From Pseudonocardia benzenivorans CB1190 (GTDB lineage Bacteria > Actinomycetota > Actinomycetes > Mycobacteriales > Pseudonocardiaceae), in NCBI RefSeq assembly GCF_000196675.2, contig NC_015312.1, positions 1,488,001-1,552,000 on the forward strand: DNA of 64,000 nucleotides. Reading direction: 5' to 3'. Positions 1 to 8,564 of this stretch are shown piece by piece (position 1 is the stretch's first letter; each line of letters starts with the position of its first letter). A program made the position numbers and the translations under genes. The notes under the pieces were generated by a model that saw only the letters and a list, made by a program, of their open reading frames with translations, was not told the DNA's origin and searched no databases.

Positions 1-118
1 CGGGCTCCGGCAGTTCCTCGCTGAGCGCGGCGGGGGTCCAGTAGCGGCGCAGCACCTCGCCCATCGGGGTCCCCGGCCCGACCCGGCACAGGGTCTCGTT
101 GTCCGCGTGCGACAGCAT
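1..118 (-). CDS. Rieske aromatic-ring oxygenase, N-terminus (cut by window edge)
   Basis: Reverse-strand gene whose first 39 codons lie in the window; the rest runs off the left edge. It starts with ATG at 118 behind a GAGGAGG ribosome-binding site. The visible protein contains VGPGTPMGEVLRRYW, the typical N-terminus of phthalate-4,5-dioxygenase-like Rieske non-haem iron oxygenases, where it precedes the CxH...CxxH Rieske cluster, which is not in the window. The family hydroxylates or O-demethylates aromatic acids and ethers. The divergent LysR gene at 338 is its likely regulator. The family is recognised from a short stretch only, so the substrate is unknown. Confidence 0.72.
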   Translation of the reverse strand, partial: MLSHADNETLCRVGPGTPMGEVLRRYWTPAALSEELPEP

Positions 119-337
119 CGTCGGCCCTCCTCGTCACGAACCCGGGCACAGCCGTGCTCCGGGCACGACGGTGTTGGTCCCGGAGTGGGTGATCACTGAT
201 GAACGGCGGGAGAGTCCGCCGGATCACGTGATCGACGTTATCCGAGCGGTTCACGGCACGGAAACAACGTCTTCGTCTAGCCCGCCATAAGCACGGCGAA
301 TACCGTCGGCCCGTTCGCGCCGTGGTGTGATGGGCCG
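119..337. promoter_or_regulatory. Divergent promoter region, Rieske oxygenase / LysR
   Basis: A 219-bp non-coding gap between two divergent genes. It holds a perfect 12-bp palindrome, GATCACGTGATC (222-233), a related TGATCA at 190-195, and an AT-richer stretch (ATAAGCACGGCGAATA, about 288-303) resembling the T-N11-A geometry of LysR-type sites. This fits a LysR regulator controlling the divergent oxygenase. No convincing -35/-10 pair is assigned. Confidence 0.4.
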
Positions 338-1273
338 GTGACGTCCTCGTCGTCGAGGCTCGCGCGCCTCGATCTCAACCTGCTGGTGGTGCTGCGCGAG
401 CTGCTGCGCGAGCGCAACGTGACCCGGGCCGCGGCGCGCGTCGGGGTCTCGCAGCCGGCGGCGAGCGCGGCGCTGGGCCGCCTGCGCCGGCACTTCGACG
501 ACGAGCTGCTCGTCCGCCGCGGCGCGGGCTACGAGCTGTCCGCGCTGGCCCACCAGCTCGTCGACCAGGTCGAGACGGTGTGCGACGGCATCGACCGGCT
601 GCTGTCGACGGGCGCCGACTTCGATCCGGCGACGTCGCACCACGAGTTCACGATCGTCATGTCCGACTACGCGATCGCCGTGATGGGGGAGCGGCTCGCC
701 GCCGAGGCGCACGCCAGGGCACCGCACGTGCGGCTCAACGTCGTGCTCGTCCGCGAGGCGCTGGCGGCCGGTATCGACCGCACGATCCGGGCCGTCGACG
801 CCGTCGTCTCCTCGGCGACAGGACGGTTCCGGCAGCCGGAGATCCGCTCGACGCTGCTGTTCCGCGACCGCTGGGTGGTGGTCGTCGGCCGCGACACCGT
901 CGTCGGCGACCCGCTCACCCTGCACGACCTGCGCGACGCCACCTGGGTCGTGCCGTACCACCGGGACTCGGAGTTCCCGTCCGTGGTGCCGGTGAGCGGA
1001 CAGCTCGCCGCCCTCGGACTGCGCCCGACGGTGACGGTGCGCGTCGACAGCTACGTGGCGGTGCCGTTCCTGGTGGCATCGTCCGGGCACGTCGCGCTGA
1101 TGCAGGAGACGATGGCCCGGACCATGCAGGAGCGGCTCGGTCTGCGGATCCTCGATCCGCCCGCCCCGTTGGAGCCGTTCGTCGAGCGACTGTGGTGGCA
1201 CGAGCGGCTGACGACCGACCCGGCCCATCGCTGGTTCCGCCGGATCGTCGAACGCGCCGCCCGCGCCCTCTGA
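338..1273 (+). CDS. LysR-family transcriptional regulator
   Basis: 311 residues, GTG start. The winged HTH is at about residues 10-69 (LDLNLLVVLRELLRERNVTRAA...VSQPAASAALGRLRRHF), followed by a periplasmic-binding-protein-like effector domain. The sequence resembles the NodD/LinR-type branch of LysR regulators (short linker, FDP near the domain junction), which often control aromatic catabolism. It is divergent from the Rieske oxygenase gene at 118, the usual LTTR-target arrangement, so that gene is its probable target. The gene ends just before a palindrome shared with three other places in the window. Confidence 0.88.
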   Translation: MTSSSSRLARLDLNLLVVLRELLRERNVTRAAARVGVSQPAASAALGRLRRHFDDELLVRRGAGYELSALAHQLVDQVETVCDGIDRLLSTGADFDPATSHHEFTIVMSDYAIAVMGERLAAEAHARAPHVRLNVVLVREALAAGIDRTIRAVDAVVSSATGRFRQPEIRSTLLFRDRWVVVVGRDTVVGDPLTLHDLRDATWVVPYHRDSEFPSVVPVSGQLAALGLRPTVTVRVDSYVAVPFLVASSGHVALMQETMARTMQERLGLRILDPPAPLEPFVERLWWHERLTTDPAHRWFRRIVERAARAL

Positions 1274-1278
1274 AGGCT

Positions 1279-1320
1279 CGTGAGTGGCGATGGTCGCCAT
1301 GACGACCATCGCCACTCACG
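1279..1320. repeat. Dispersed 42-bp palindrome, copy 1 (terminator-like)
   Basis: Almost perfect inverted repeat centred at 1299/1300, with arms starting CGTGAGTGGCGATGGTCG and one mismatched pair near the centre. It lies between the convergent LysR and ABC substrate-binding genes, where a bidirectional terminator is expected. Related copies are at 42101-42140, 46290-46330 and 55641-55680. No clear T-tract follows. Confidence 0.75.
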
Positions 1321-1324
1321 GGGA

Positions 1325-2962
1325 CTACGACTTCCAGGTACCGCCCCAGAACAGCTCACTGGACAGGTACCGCGACACGCCCTTGACGTTCGGGCGCGCG
1401 ATGGCGGCCTTGGCTGCCTGGGACAGCCAGACCACCGGCAGGTCCTGGGTGATCAGCTCCTGCGCCTTCTTGTACGCGGCGATCTGGGTGGCCGGGTCGG
1501 TCGAGGCGGCCGCCTCGTCGAGGGCCGCGTCGACCTGCGGGTTCGAGTACTTCCCGTAGTTGTTGATGCCGCCCGTGTGGAACTGGTTGGTCATGAACGG
1601 GAACGGGTTCTCGTAGGGCCCGCTGATCCAGGTCGCCGTGCCGAACTGGGTGCCCTGGATGATCGGGCCGATGAACGTCGAGATGTCGTCGAACTGCAGC
1701 TTGACGTTCACGCCGATGGCCGCCCACTGCGCCTGCAGGAACTGGCCGAGCTGGTGGTCGTCGGGGGAGTTGCCCGTGTTGTAGGTGAAGTCGGGATTCC
1801 CGCCGCCGGCCTTGTAGGCGTCGATCAGCTGCTTCGCCTTCGCCGGGTCGTACTTCGGGTAGGCGTCCGCGGCGGCCTGGCTGAAGTACTGCGAGTCCGG
1901 GGCGAACGGGGTGGTCGTCAGCAGGCCGACGTTGTTGTACTGCGTCGCGTTGAGCGCCTTCGGGTCGATCGCCATGATCAGCGCCTGGCGCACGCTCTTG
2001 TCGTCGAAGGGCTTCTTGGTCAGGTTGTAGTAGAGGTACTGGCCGTCGCCGCCCGGGCCGTAGTAGGTCACCAGGTCCTTGTTCATCGACGCCTGGCGCA
2101 GCTCGCTGAAGAAGCCGCCGATGTCGAGGTCGACGTCACCGTTCTGGACCGACGCGTAGCGCGCGTCCGTGTCGGAGATGGGCCGGAACTGGATGGCGTC
2201 GAGGTAGGGCTTGCCCTTGTCCCAGTAGTTGTCGAACTTCTTGACGTCGATCTTGTTGTTCGGGATCCAGTCGACGAACTGGAACGGACCGGCGCCGACG
2301 GGGTTGCGGCCGTAGTCGGCGCCCTCCTTCTGCACGGCCGTCGGCGAGGCGATGCTGCCGAGGTTGCCGGAGCTGAAGGGCAGCGCGAACGACGTCGGGA
2401 ACGTCGCCGTCGGCCGCTTCAGCACGAAGGTGATCGTCAGCGGGTCGGTCGCGGTCATCGTCTGGATCGGCTCGGTGTAGAGCTTGCCGAGCGCGGCCGG
2501 GGTGTCCATCTGCCGCTTGACGTTGAAGATCACGGCGTCGGCGTTGAACGGCGTGCCGTCCTGGAAGGTGACGCCGGGCCGGAGCTTCATGACCCAGGTC
2601 TTGCCCCCGTCGGGGGTGTCCATCGACTGCGCGAGGTAGGGCTGGGGGTTGCCCTTGCTGTCCATCTTCAGCAGCGAGTCGTAGACCGCCGACGCCATCA
2701 GGTTCGAGCCGATCACGGGGTCGAACGACCGGGCCTCGGTGTACATGCCGACGATCAGCGTGCCGCCGGGCTTGGGGGTGCCCTCCTCGGCCGGGTCTCC
2801 GCCGAACGGTTTCGACGAGTCCAGATGGTCCGGGTTGGCGGCCGCCGACGTGGCGCCCCCGTTGGACCCGCAGGCCGTCCCGACGAGCACGATCGCGGCC
2901 AGTGCCGCGATCGCCGCGGCTATCCGCTTGTGTCGGGAGCCCCGTTCGGAGCCTGTTCGCAT
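1325..2962 (-). CDS. ABC transporter substrate-binding lipoprotein, family 5 (DppA/OppA type)
   Basis: 545 residues from ATG at 2962, preceded by a GAGAGGTGG site. The N-terminus is basic, followed by a hydrophobic stretch and a lipobox-like VGTAC with the acylated cysteine at residue 31, so it is an outward-facing membrane-anchored lipoprotein. The body has the SBP family 5 pattern (GGTLIVGMYTEARSFDP, then DGTPFNADAVIFNVKR). The family binds peptides, opines, nickel or glycosides for an ABC importer. No permease or ATPase genes are adjacent, so it is an orphan binding protein here. A longer in-frame start upstream exists but would put residues before the signal peptide. A strong promoter candidate with a palindromic operator lies about 200 bp upstream. 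Confidence 0.88.
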   Translation of the reverse strand: MRTGSERGSRHKRIAAAIAALAAIVLVGTACGSNGGATSAAANPDHLDSSKPFGGDPAEEGTPKPGGTLIVGMYTEARSFDPVIGSNLMASAVYDSLLKMDSKGNPQPYLAQSMDTPDGGKTWVMKLRPGVTFQDGTPFNADAVIFNVKRQMDTPAALGKLYTEPIQTMTATDPLTITFVLKRPTATFPTSFALPFSSGNLGSIASPTAVQKEGADYGRNPVGAGPFQFVDWIPNNKIDVKKFDNYWDKGKPYLDAIQFRPISDTDARYASVQNGDVDLDIGGFFSELRQASMNKDLVTYYGPGGDGQYLYYNLTKKPFDDKSVRQALIMAIDPKALNATQYNNVGLLTTTPFAPDSQYFSQAAADAYPKYDPAKAKQLIDAYKAGGGNPDFTYNTGNSPDDHQLGQFLQAQWAAIGVNVKLQFDDISTFIGPIIQGTQFGTATWISGPYENPFPFMTNQFHTGGINNYGKYSNPQVDAALDEAAASTDPATQIAAYKKAQELITQDLPVVWLSQAAKAAIARPNVKGVSRYLSSELFWGGTWKS

Positions 2963-3167
2963 GGCTCGATCCACCTCTCTCGAAACTGCCCATACGGCGG
3001 TGTGCTGGACAGACCCCGGCGGCCGCGGACGGCGCGTCGGGGTCACGACAGAGGCAGATTCACGGCGTGCGGAGGCGCCCGACGTGCCCGTGCCGGGAGA
3101 TACTGCAGCGGTGCCGGCGTGCCGCCAGAGGGGGTGACGGCGCGTGGTCCCCGGAACCGCGCGGGGA

Positions 3168-3198
3168 AGCATAGCGGGTTGACAAGATTGTTAACAAT
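3168..3198 (-). promoter_or_regulatory. Promoter with palindromic operator ATTGTTAACAAT
   Basis: Read on the reverse strand, TTGTTA (3197-3192) is followed after 18 bases by TATGCT (3173-3168), a plausible sigma-A promoter for the substrate-binding-protein gene. The -35 sits inside a perfect 12-bp palindrome, ATTGTTAACAAT (3187-3198), in otherwise GC-rich DNA, so a dimeric repressor there would block the promoter. The GT-TA-AC core resembles GntR/FadR-type operators. No GntR gene is in the window, so the regulator is unknown. Confidence 0.5.
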
Positions 3199-3261
3199 AA
3201 TGGACGCAAAAAGTCCGGAGTCGGGATCCCGGGCGTCGGCACAGGGACCGCAGACGCCGAC

Positions 3262-3288
3262 CGCCCCGCCCGGGAGCCGGGCGGGGCG
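3262..3288. terminator. GC-rich hairpin terminator downstream of prk
   Basis: Perfect 12-bp stem (CGCCCCGCCCGG, 3262-3273; complement 3277-3288) with a GAG loop, 43 bases beyond the stop of the phosphoribulokinase gene. There is no long T-run, as is common in actinomycete terminators. Confidence 0.6.
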
Positions 3289-3330
3289 ATCGTGACGTGA
3301 CGACGCGCGCAGGAGCGCAGGAGTGTCGGG

Positions 3331-4209
3331 TCAGCTCGCGAGTTGGGTGCGGCGCTCCATGAGCCGCCAGACCATCGGGGTGAAGATCAGCTGCATGGCG
3401 AGGTCGAACTTCCCCCCGGGGCAGACGATCGTGTTCGCCCGGGACATGAACGAGTCGTGCAGCATTGACAGCAGGTAGGAGAAGTCGATCCCGCGGGGGT
3501 CGGCGAAGCGGATGATCAGCATCGACTCGTCTGCCGTCGGGATCGTGCGGGCGATGAACGGGTTCGACGTGTCGACCATGGGGACCCGCTGGAAGTTCAC
3601 GTGCGTGCGCGAGAACTGAGGACAGATGTGGTTCACGTAGTCCGGCATCCGGCGCAGGATCGTGTCGGTGACGGCCTCGGTGGAGTACCCACGCTGGGTC
3701 TTGTCCCGGTGCAGCTTCTGGATCCACTCGAGGTTGATCACCGGCACGACGCCGATCAGCAGGTCCGGGTGCTGTGCGACGTCGACCTTGTCGGTGACGA
3801 CCGCGCCGTGCAGCCCCTCGTAGAAGAGCAGGTCGGAGTCGCCGGGCAGGTCCGCCCACGGCGTGAAGGTGCCCGGCGGCTGGTCGAACGGCGCCGCCTC
3901 CTCCTCGTCGTGCAGGTACTTGCGGACCTTTCCGCGGCCGGTCTCGCCGTAGGTGCGGAACAGCTCCTCCAGCTCCTCGAAGAGGTTCGACTCGGGGCCG
4001 AAGTGGCTGAAGCTGTGGTCGCCGCGGGCGTGCGCGTCCGCCATGCGGACCTTCATCTCCGCCCGGTCGAACCGGTGGAAGCTGTCGCCCTCGACCGCGG
4101 CCGCGTTGATGTGCTCCCGCCGGAAGATCTGCTGGAAGGCCCGCATGACCGAGGTCGTGCCGGCGCCCGAGGCACCGGTGACCGCGATGATCGGATGCTT
4201 GGTCGACAT
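3331..4209 (-). CDS. cbbP: Phosphoribulokinase, class I
   Basis: 292 residues, the usual size of bacterial class I phosphoribulokinases. It phosphorylates ribulose 5-phosphate to ribulose 1,5-bisphosphate, the CO2 acceptor of Rubisco. The Walker A loop is GASGAGTTS (residues 12-20). Family landmarks include EGDSFHRFDRAEM, SHFGPESNLFEELEELF, and FYEGLHGAVVT, with a lysine-rich helix after it (INLEWIQKLHRDK). The gene follows the fructose bisphosphatase gene by 13 bases, so the two form a Calvin-cycle operon. Rubisco, a CbbR regulator and other cbb genes are not in this window and must lie elsewhere if the cycle is complete. Confidence 0.95.
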   Translation of the reverse strand: MSTKHPIIAVTGASGAGTTSVMRAFQQIFRREHINAAAVEGDSFHRFDRAEMKVRMADAHARGDHSFSHFGPESNLFEELEELFRTYGETGRGKVRKYLHDEEEAAPFDQPPGTFTPWADLPGDSDLLFYEGLHGAVVTDKVDVAQHPDLLIGVVPVINLEWIQKLHRDKTQRGYSTEAVTDTILRRMPDYVNHICPQFSRTHVNFQRVPMVDTSNPFIARTIPTADESMLIIRFADPRGIDFSYLLSMLHDSFMSRANTIVCPGGKFDLAMQLIFTPMVWRLMERRTQLAS

Positions 4210-4222
4210 GCCCGTCTCCGTC

Positions 4223-5296
4223 TCAGTTCGCGGCGCGGAACAGGCCGCGCGTGCCGTACAGCGGGGTGTCGACCCCGCTGTCGACGTTCTCGACGTGGTA
4301 CTTCGCGATGCGCTCGACCTCCTCGACGGCGCCGAAGACGAGCGGGATGCGCTGGTGCAGGGCGGTCGGGGTGACGTCGAGGATGCGTTCGCGGCCGGTG
4401 TGGGCCGCGCCGCCCGCCTGCTCGACGACGAACGCGACCGGGTTGGCCTCGTAGAGCAGCCGCAGCCGGCCGGGCCTGGCCGGGTCCTTGGCGTCGCGCG
4501 GGTAGAGGAAGACGCCGCCGCGGGTGAGGATCCGGTGCGTCTCGGCCACCAGCGAGGCCACCCACCGCATGTTGAAGTCCTTGCCGCGGGGCCCGGACCT
4601 GCCCGCCAGGCACTCGTCGACGTAGCGGCGCACCGCGGGCTCCCAGAACCGCCGGTTCGACGCGTTGATCGCGAACTCCTGCGTCGTCTCCGGGATGCGG
4701 ATGGCCTCGCGGGTGAGGATGAACTCGCCGAGCCGGGGGTCGAGGGTGAACCCGTGCGTGCCGCGGCCGGTCGTCAGCACGAGCATCGTCGACGGGCCGT
4801 AGATGGCGTAGCCCGCCGCGACCTGCGTGCTGCCCGGCTGCAGGAACGCCTCCGGACCGGGCGTCTCGCCCGTGCCCTCGGGCGCCCGCAGGATCGAGAA
4901 GATGCTCCCGACCGAGACGTTGACGTCGATGTTCGACGAGCCGTCCAACGGGTCGAAGACCAGCAGGTACTTGCCCCGCGGGTACTCCGCGGGGATCCCG
5001 TAGGGGTCGTCGAGCTCCTCGGAGGCCATGCCGGCGACCTGGCCGCCCCACTCGGTGGCGCGCAGGAAGATGTCGTTGGCCAGCACGTCGAGCTTCTGCT
5101 GCGTCTCGCCCTGGACGTTCACGGTGCCCTCGGCGCCGAGCACGCCCTCCAGCGCGCCGTGCGCCACCCGGCCCGCGATGGCCTTGCAGGCGATCGCGAC
5201 ATCGAGGATCAGCGAGTTGAGGTCACCGACGGCGCCGGGGTGTCGGCGCCGCTCGGCGTCGAGGAACCGGGCGAGCGTAGTGCGGTCGGCGAGCAT
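4223..5296 (-). CDS. cbbF: Fructose-1,6-bisphosphatase, class I
   Basis: 357 residues, typical class I FBPase length. It removes the 1-phosphate of fructose 1,6-bisphosphate in the Calvin cycle and gluconeogenesis. The metal-binding signature [18 protein letters not shown] (about 114-131) holds the Asp/Asp/Gly/Ser ligands, with SEEL at 92-95 as further metal ligands; the C-terminus is the familiar [10 protein letters not shown]. Start ATG at 5296 has a GGGGAGAAA site. It is the first gene of the fbp-prk operon. Coupling to prk favours a role in CO2 fixation. Actinobacteria usually use a class II (GlpX) enzyme for housekeeping gluconeogenesis, which makes a dedicated autotrophy role more likely. 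Confidence 0.94.
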   Translation of the reverse strand: MLADRTTLARFLDAERRRHPGAVGDLNSLILDVAIACKAIAGRVAHGALEGVLGAEGTVNVQGETQQKLDVLANDIFLRATEWGGQVAGMASEELDDPYGIPAEYPRGKYLLVFDPLDGSSNIDVNVSVGSIFSILRAPEGTGETPGPEAFLQPGSTQVAAGYAIYGPSTMLVLTTGRGTHGFTLDPRLGEFILTREAIRIPETTQEFAINASNRRFWEPAVRRYVDECLAGRSGPRGKDFNMRWVASLVAETHRILTRGGVFLYPRDAKDPARPGRLRLLYEANPVAFVVEQAGGAAHTGRERILDVTPTALHQRIPLVFGAVEEVERIAKYHVENVDSGVDTPLYGTRGLFRAAN

Positions 5297-5529
5297 GGCG
5301 TTTCTCCCCGCAGCCGGGCGAACAGGACGTCAGGGCCCGGCCGGGGGCACCCGCGCCCCGGCCGGGTCCGCGTTCCGAGCGTGCCGTGCGCCGTGCCACG
5401 GCCCATCCCCCCGCCAGGTGGGCGCCCGGGGGTGAATGTCGCACTGAGGCGAGACCGGCGCCGGGCGGTCGGCGCGTGCGGGCCCGTGCGCAACGGACCC
5501 GCACGCGCGCGGGCGTAGGGTCGGCAGCC

Positions 5530-6786
5530 GTGACCGCCTCGCTGACCCAGACGGCCCGTGACCTCGCAAGCGGATCGACGACCGCGACCCGGCTGGTCGA
5601 GGAGGCACTCGAACGGCTCGCCGCCACCGAACCGGACGTCCACGCGTGGGTGACGGTCGCCGCCGACACCGCTCGCGAGCAGGCCCGGGCCCTCGACGCC
5701 GGACCGCACCGGGGCCCGCTGCACGGGGTGCCGTTCGGGGTGAAGGACATCATCGACGTCGCGGGCCTGCCGACGGAGTGCGCCTCGCCGCTGCGCGCGG
5801 GTGCGGTCGCGGCGGCCGACGCCTGGGTCGTGCAGCGGCTGCGGGCGGCCGGTGCCGTCGTCCTCGGCAAGACCGTGACGACGGAGTTCGCCTACTTCGA
5901 GCCCGGACCGACGCGCAACCCGCGCGACCTCTCGCGCACGCCGGGCGGCTCGTCGAGCGGGTCGGCGGCGGCCGTCGCGGCGGGCGTCGTCCCGCTCGCG
6001 CTGGGCACGCAGACGGCGGGGTCGGTGATCCGGCCCGCCGCGTTCTGCGGCGTCGCGTCGTACGTGCCCCCGGTCGGGGCGCTGTCCTACGCGGGCGTGC
6101 ACCCCATGTGCCCGTCGCTGGACACCGTCGGTTTCTTCGCACCGGCCGTCGCCGACCTCGCGCTCGTGCGGACGGCGGTCGACGGGCGGGCCGACGTCCC
6201 CGTCGCCCGGACCGACGCCCCGACGCTGCTGCTCCTGCGCGGCGACGAGCTGGGTCCGGTCGAGCCGGAGATGGCGGCGGCGCTGGAGTCGGCCGCGACC
6301 GCGCTGACGGCCGCGGGTGCGCGCCTCACCGAGCTCACGACGCCGCTCTCCCCGCTCATCGACGACCATCTGACGGTCATGGAGCACGAGGCGGCCATCT
6401 CGATGCGCGAGGACCTCACCGCGCATCCCGACGAGCTGAGCGACATCCTGCGCACGATGCTGGAGAAGGGAACGACGGTCGGCGGCGCCGCGCACGACGC
6501 CGCGCTCGCCCGGGCGGCCGCGCAGCGCGACCTGCTGCTGGGGCTGCTCGGCGACGCCGACGCGATCCTGCTGCCGGCTGCGCCCGGACCGGCCCCGGTG
6601 GGCCTCGGCGCGACCGGGAACCCCGCGATGTCACGGCCGTTCCAGCTCATGAACATGCCCGCCGTCGCTGTGCCGGGGCTCGCGACGACGGGCGGGTTGC
6701 CGCTGGGTGTCCAGCTCGTCGGGCATCCTCGGCGGGAGGACGACCTGCTGGCGACGGCGGCGTGGGTGGAGGCCCGGCTCGGCTGA
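5530..6786 (+). CDS. Amidase-signature family amidase
   Basis: 418 residues from GTG at 5530. Amidase-signature hydrolase (GatA-like fold). Visible catalytic elements are Lys72 in GVKDIIDVAG, the cis-serine in [11 protein letters not shown] (139-149) and the nucleophile Ser165 in QTAGSVIRPA. The family hydrolyses amides to acid and ammonia. It is shorter than GatA (about 480) and not beside gatB/C, so it is a stand-alone amidase rather than the tRNA amidotransferase. It is divergent from fbp and convergent with the SatP-like transporter gene. Substrate unknown. It is distinct from the nitrile-hydratase-linked amidase at 32361. Confidence 0.87.
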   Translation: MTASLTQTARDLASGSTTATRLVEEALERLAATEPDVHAWVTVAADTAREQARALDAGPHRGPLHGVPFGVKDIIDVAGLPTECASPLRAGAVAAADAWVVQRLRAAGAVVLGKTVTTEFAYFEPGPTRNPRDLSRTPGGSSSGSAAAVAAGVVPLALGTQTAGSVIRPAAFCGVASYVPPVGALSYAGVHPMCPSLDTVGFFAPAVADLALVRTAVDGRADVPVARTDAPTLLLLRGDELGPVEPEMAAALESAATALTAAGARLTELTTPLSPLIDDHLTVMEHEAAISMREDLTAHPDELSDILRTMLEKGTTVGGAAHDAALARAAAQRDLLLGLLGDADAILLPAAPGPAPVGLGATGNPAMSRPFQLMNMPAVAVPGLATTGGLPLGVQLVGHPRREDDLLATAAWVEARLG

Positions 6787-6816
6787 GCCCGGCCCGCCCT
6801 CCGAGGAGGGTGGTCA

Positions 6817-6851
6817 CGGGTGCGGGCCCCGGATCACGGGACCCGCACCCG
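6817..6851. terminator. Bidirectional hairpin between convergent amidase and transporter genes
   Basis: Arms CGGGTGCGGG (6817-6826) and CCCGCACCCG (6842-6851), perfectly complementary, in the 77-bp gap between two convergent genes. Position and stem strength fit a shared intrinsic terminator without a T-tract. Confidence 0.5.
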
Positions 6852-6863
6852 GGCACGGGGGTG

Positions 6864-7511
6864 TTACTTGACGACGGGCGCGCCCATGGGGAGCGCGCGT
6901 CCGCCCAGTTCCTGGTTCATGGCGTCGTAGAAGATGTAGACGCCGATCAGGCAGAAGACGAACACGGCGATGCCGCCGCCGGTGAGCATCGCGGTGGAGC
7001 CGCCGAGCACGCCGGCGAGCACGAGCGCGACCGCGATGTCGACGACGACGAACAGCAGGGTGAAGGCGAGCGGCAGACGCATCGTCGCGAGCGTGACGAC
7101 GACGAGCACCACCAGCCACGAGATCAGGAACGTGGCCTGGACGGCCTGGACCTGGGTCGCGGCGGCCGTGGCGTCGGAGGAGACCCCGAACCAGCCGTTG
7201 ACCAGGCCCATCACCAGGAAGCCGAAGCTCATCCAGAAGACGCCGAACATCCCGAAGATGCCGGCGACGGCGCTCTGACCGATCCGGGCGGCCCACAGAC
7301 CCGAGGCCAGCACCCCGATCCCGGATGCGAAGAAGACGGCCGCGATGAGGCCGCCCGGCAGGGCCGTCGGCAGGTAGCCGACGAGCCAGAGTCCGAGGGT
7401 GATCGAGCCGACCAGGAAGGTCGGCAGGGCGAGCAGGGACGGGTTGCCGGCCGGCGGTGCGGCCGCGGGTGCTTCGACGGCGGCGGCCTGCGCCTCGTTC
7501 TCGACTGTCAT
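6864..7511 (-). CDS. GPR1/FUN34/YaaH-family acetate/succinate transporter
   Basis: 215 residues from ATG at 7511, with a GAGGAG site. After a 20-residue Ala/Pro-rich tail comes the family motif NPSLLALPTFLVGSITLGL (the NPAPLGL motif at the first membrane helix), then six hydrophobic segments typical of SatP/AceTr channels that import acetate and succinate with protons. The C-terminus ends in a short polar tail. Acetate uptake fits the carbon-limited lifestyle suggested by the Calvin genes nearby, but no operon partner is present. Regulation is not visible. Confidence 0.86.
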   Translation of the reverse strand: MTVENEAQAAAVEAPAAAPPAGNPSLLALPTFLVGSITLGLWLVGYLPTALPGGLIAAVFFASGIGVLASGLWAARIGQSAVAGIFGMFGVFWMSFGFLVMGLVNGWFGVSSDATAAATQVQAVQATFLISWLVVLVVVTLATMRLPLAFTLLFVVVDIAVALVLAGVLGGSTAMLTGGGIAVFVFCLIGVYIFYDAMNQELGGRALPMGAPVVK

Positions 7512-7701
7512 GACCAAGCTCCTCGTTGAGTTCGGTACTGCAGACTGGACGAACCTGGCAGCGAGCCACGGTGGGGACACCCTGGTCGCGGTACCTCCTG
7601 GTCGGGCGGATGGGTCGGGAGTACAGGTCCGACCGGTCGAATGGTGACCGCTCCGAAGGCTGCCGGATGTCTCGAACTGAGACGGTGACCGAGTCGTGAC
7701 C

Positions 7702-8127
7702 TCAGGAGTGGGTCAGGCAGTCGGCGCAGGTCCCGCGAAAGATGACCTGGGCCTCGTCGACGACGCCGATGTCGCCGGAGGGGGTGAGGCACGGTTTCCC
7801 GGCGGCGCACGGCACGTCGGTCACGCGGTGGCAGACCTTGCACACGAAGTGGTGGTGCCACTCGCCCGCGACCTCGTAGAGAACGGCGCCGGGGCCGGCG
7901 TCCGCGGTGAGCGCCAGTCCCGCCCCGACCAGCGAGGCCAGGACGTTGTAGACGCTCGACCGCGGGATCCGCCGGCCCCGGGTGGAGAGCAGGTCGTACA
8001 CCTCGTCGGCGGTGCGGTGGCCACCGAGGTCCTCGAGCGCGCCCAGGACCTCGGTGCGCGGGCCGGTGGCCCGCAGTCCGCCGTCGCGGAGTCTCCTGCT
8101 CAGGCCTGCTGCGCGTCGAACATCCAC
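7702..8127 (-). CDS. Fur-family metalloregulator
   Basis: 141 residues, GTG start at 8127 overlapping the end of dps by 28 bases, so the two are co-transcribed and probably translationally coupled. The winged HTH (LRATGPRTEVLGALEDLGGHRTADEVY...SSVYNVLASL) is followed by the metal-binding HHHFVCKVC (HHxFxCxxC) and a second CADC pair near the C-terminus, so the structural zinc Cys4 site is complete. It could be a Fur, Zur or PerR type. The dps partner favours iron or peroxide sensing. A large inverted repeat upstream of dps is its most likely autoregulatory site (inference). Confidence 0.88.
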   Translation of the reverse strand: MDVRRAAGLSRRLRDGGLRATGPRTEVLGALEDLGGHRTADEVYDLLSTRGRRIPRSSVYNVLASLVGAGLALTADAGPGAVLYEVAGEWHHHFVCKVCHRVTDVPCAAGKPCLTPSGDIGVVDEAQVIFRGTCADCLTHS

Positions 8128-8540
8128 CGCTGCTTCTCCAGTCCCGCGACGATGCCGATGAGCAGGTCCTGGGTGACCGGGTCGAGCTCGTCGAGCGTGT
8201 CGATGCGCCGGCGCATGCGCTCGACGACGGTCCCGAGCACCGCCACGACGTGCGCGACGACCTCGGTGTCGGCGACGCGGCCGCCGACGACGTCGGCCAG
8301 CGGGCTCTCCTTGGCGACGGTCCCCACCCGTCCGTCGGGCGCGTAGCCCAGTGCGACGGCACGCTCGGCGACGGCGTCGGCCGCGGCACGCACCTCGTCG
8401 GTCAGCCCGTCGAGCTGCTCGTGCAGGGGCAGGAAATGCCGGCCGGTGACGTTCCAGTGCAGCTGCTTGGCCTGCAGCGACAGGTCGGTGAGCTCCACCA
8501 GCGTGTCCTGCAGGTCGGTTCCGATCCGTTCGACGTCCAC
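8100..8540 (-). CDS. dps: Dps-family ferritin-like DNA-protection protein
   Basis: 146 residues, GTG start at 8540 with a GAGGAGG site. Dps proteins form 12-mers that oxidise Fe2+ with H2O2 and store the iron. The first ferroxidase half is seen as LHWNVTGRHFLPLHEQLDGL, where the His, Trp and downstream His/Asp/Glu positions match the family; the remainder is a four-helix bundle. The short N-terminus lacks a lysine-rich DNA-binding tail. It is the first gene of a two-gene operon with the Fur-type regulator. Confidence 0.88.
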   Translation of the reverse strand: MDVERIGTDLQDTLVELTDLSLQAKQLHWNVTGRHFLPLHEQLDGLTDEVRAAADAVAERAVALGYAPDGRVGTVAKESPLADVVGGRVADTEVVAHVVAVLGTVVERMRRRIDTLDELDPVTQDLLIGIVAGLEKQRWMFDAQQA

Positions 8541-8564
8541 GAGATCCTCCTCGACGCGTCAGTT

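Larger units (their letters stand above)
2963..3330. promoter_or_regulatory. 368-bp intergenic region: leader of the binding-protein gene and terminator of prk
   Basis: No convincing gene lies here. The right part contains the rho-independent-like hairpin of the prk operon (3262-3288). The middle holds the promoter/operator at 3168-3198. The left 200 bp would be the 5' untranslated leader of the substrate-binding-protein mRNA; I see no recognised riboswitch in it. Confidence 0.5.

Noticed and set aside
5530..6786. GatA subunit of tRNA amidotransferase
   Set aside because: Shorter than GatA and no gatB or gatC neighbours; a general amidase is more likely.
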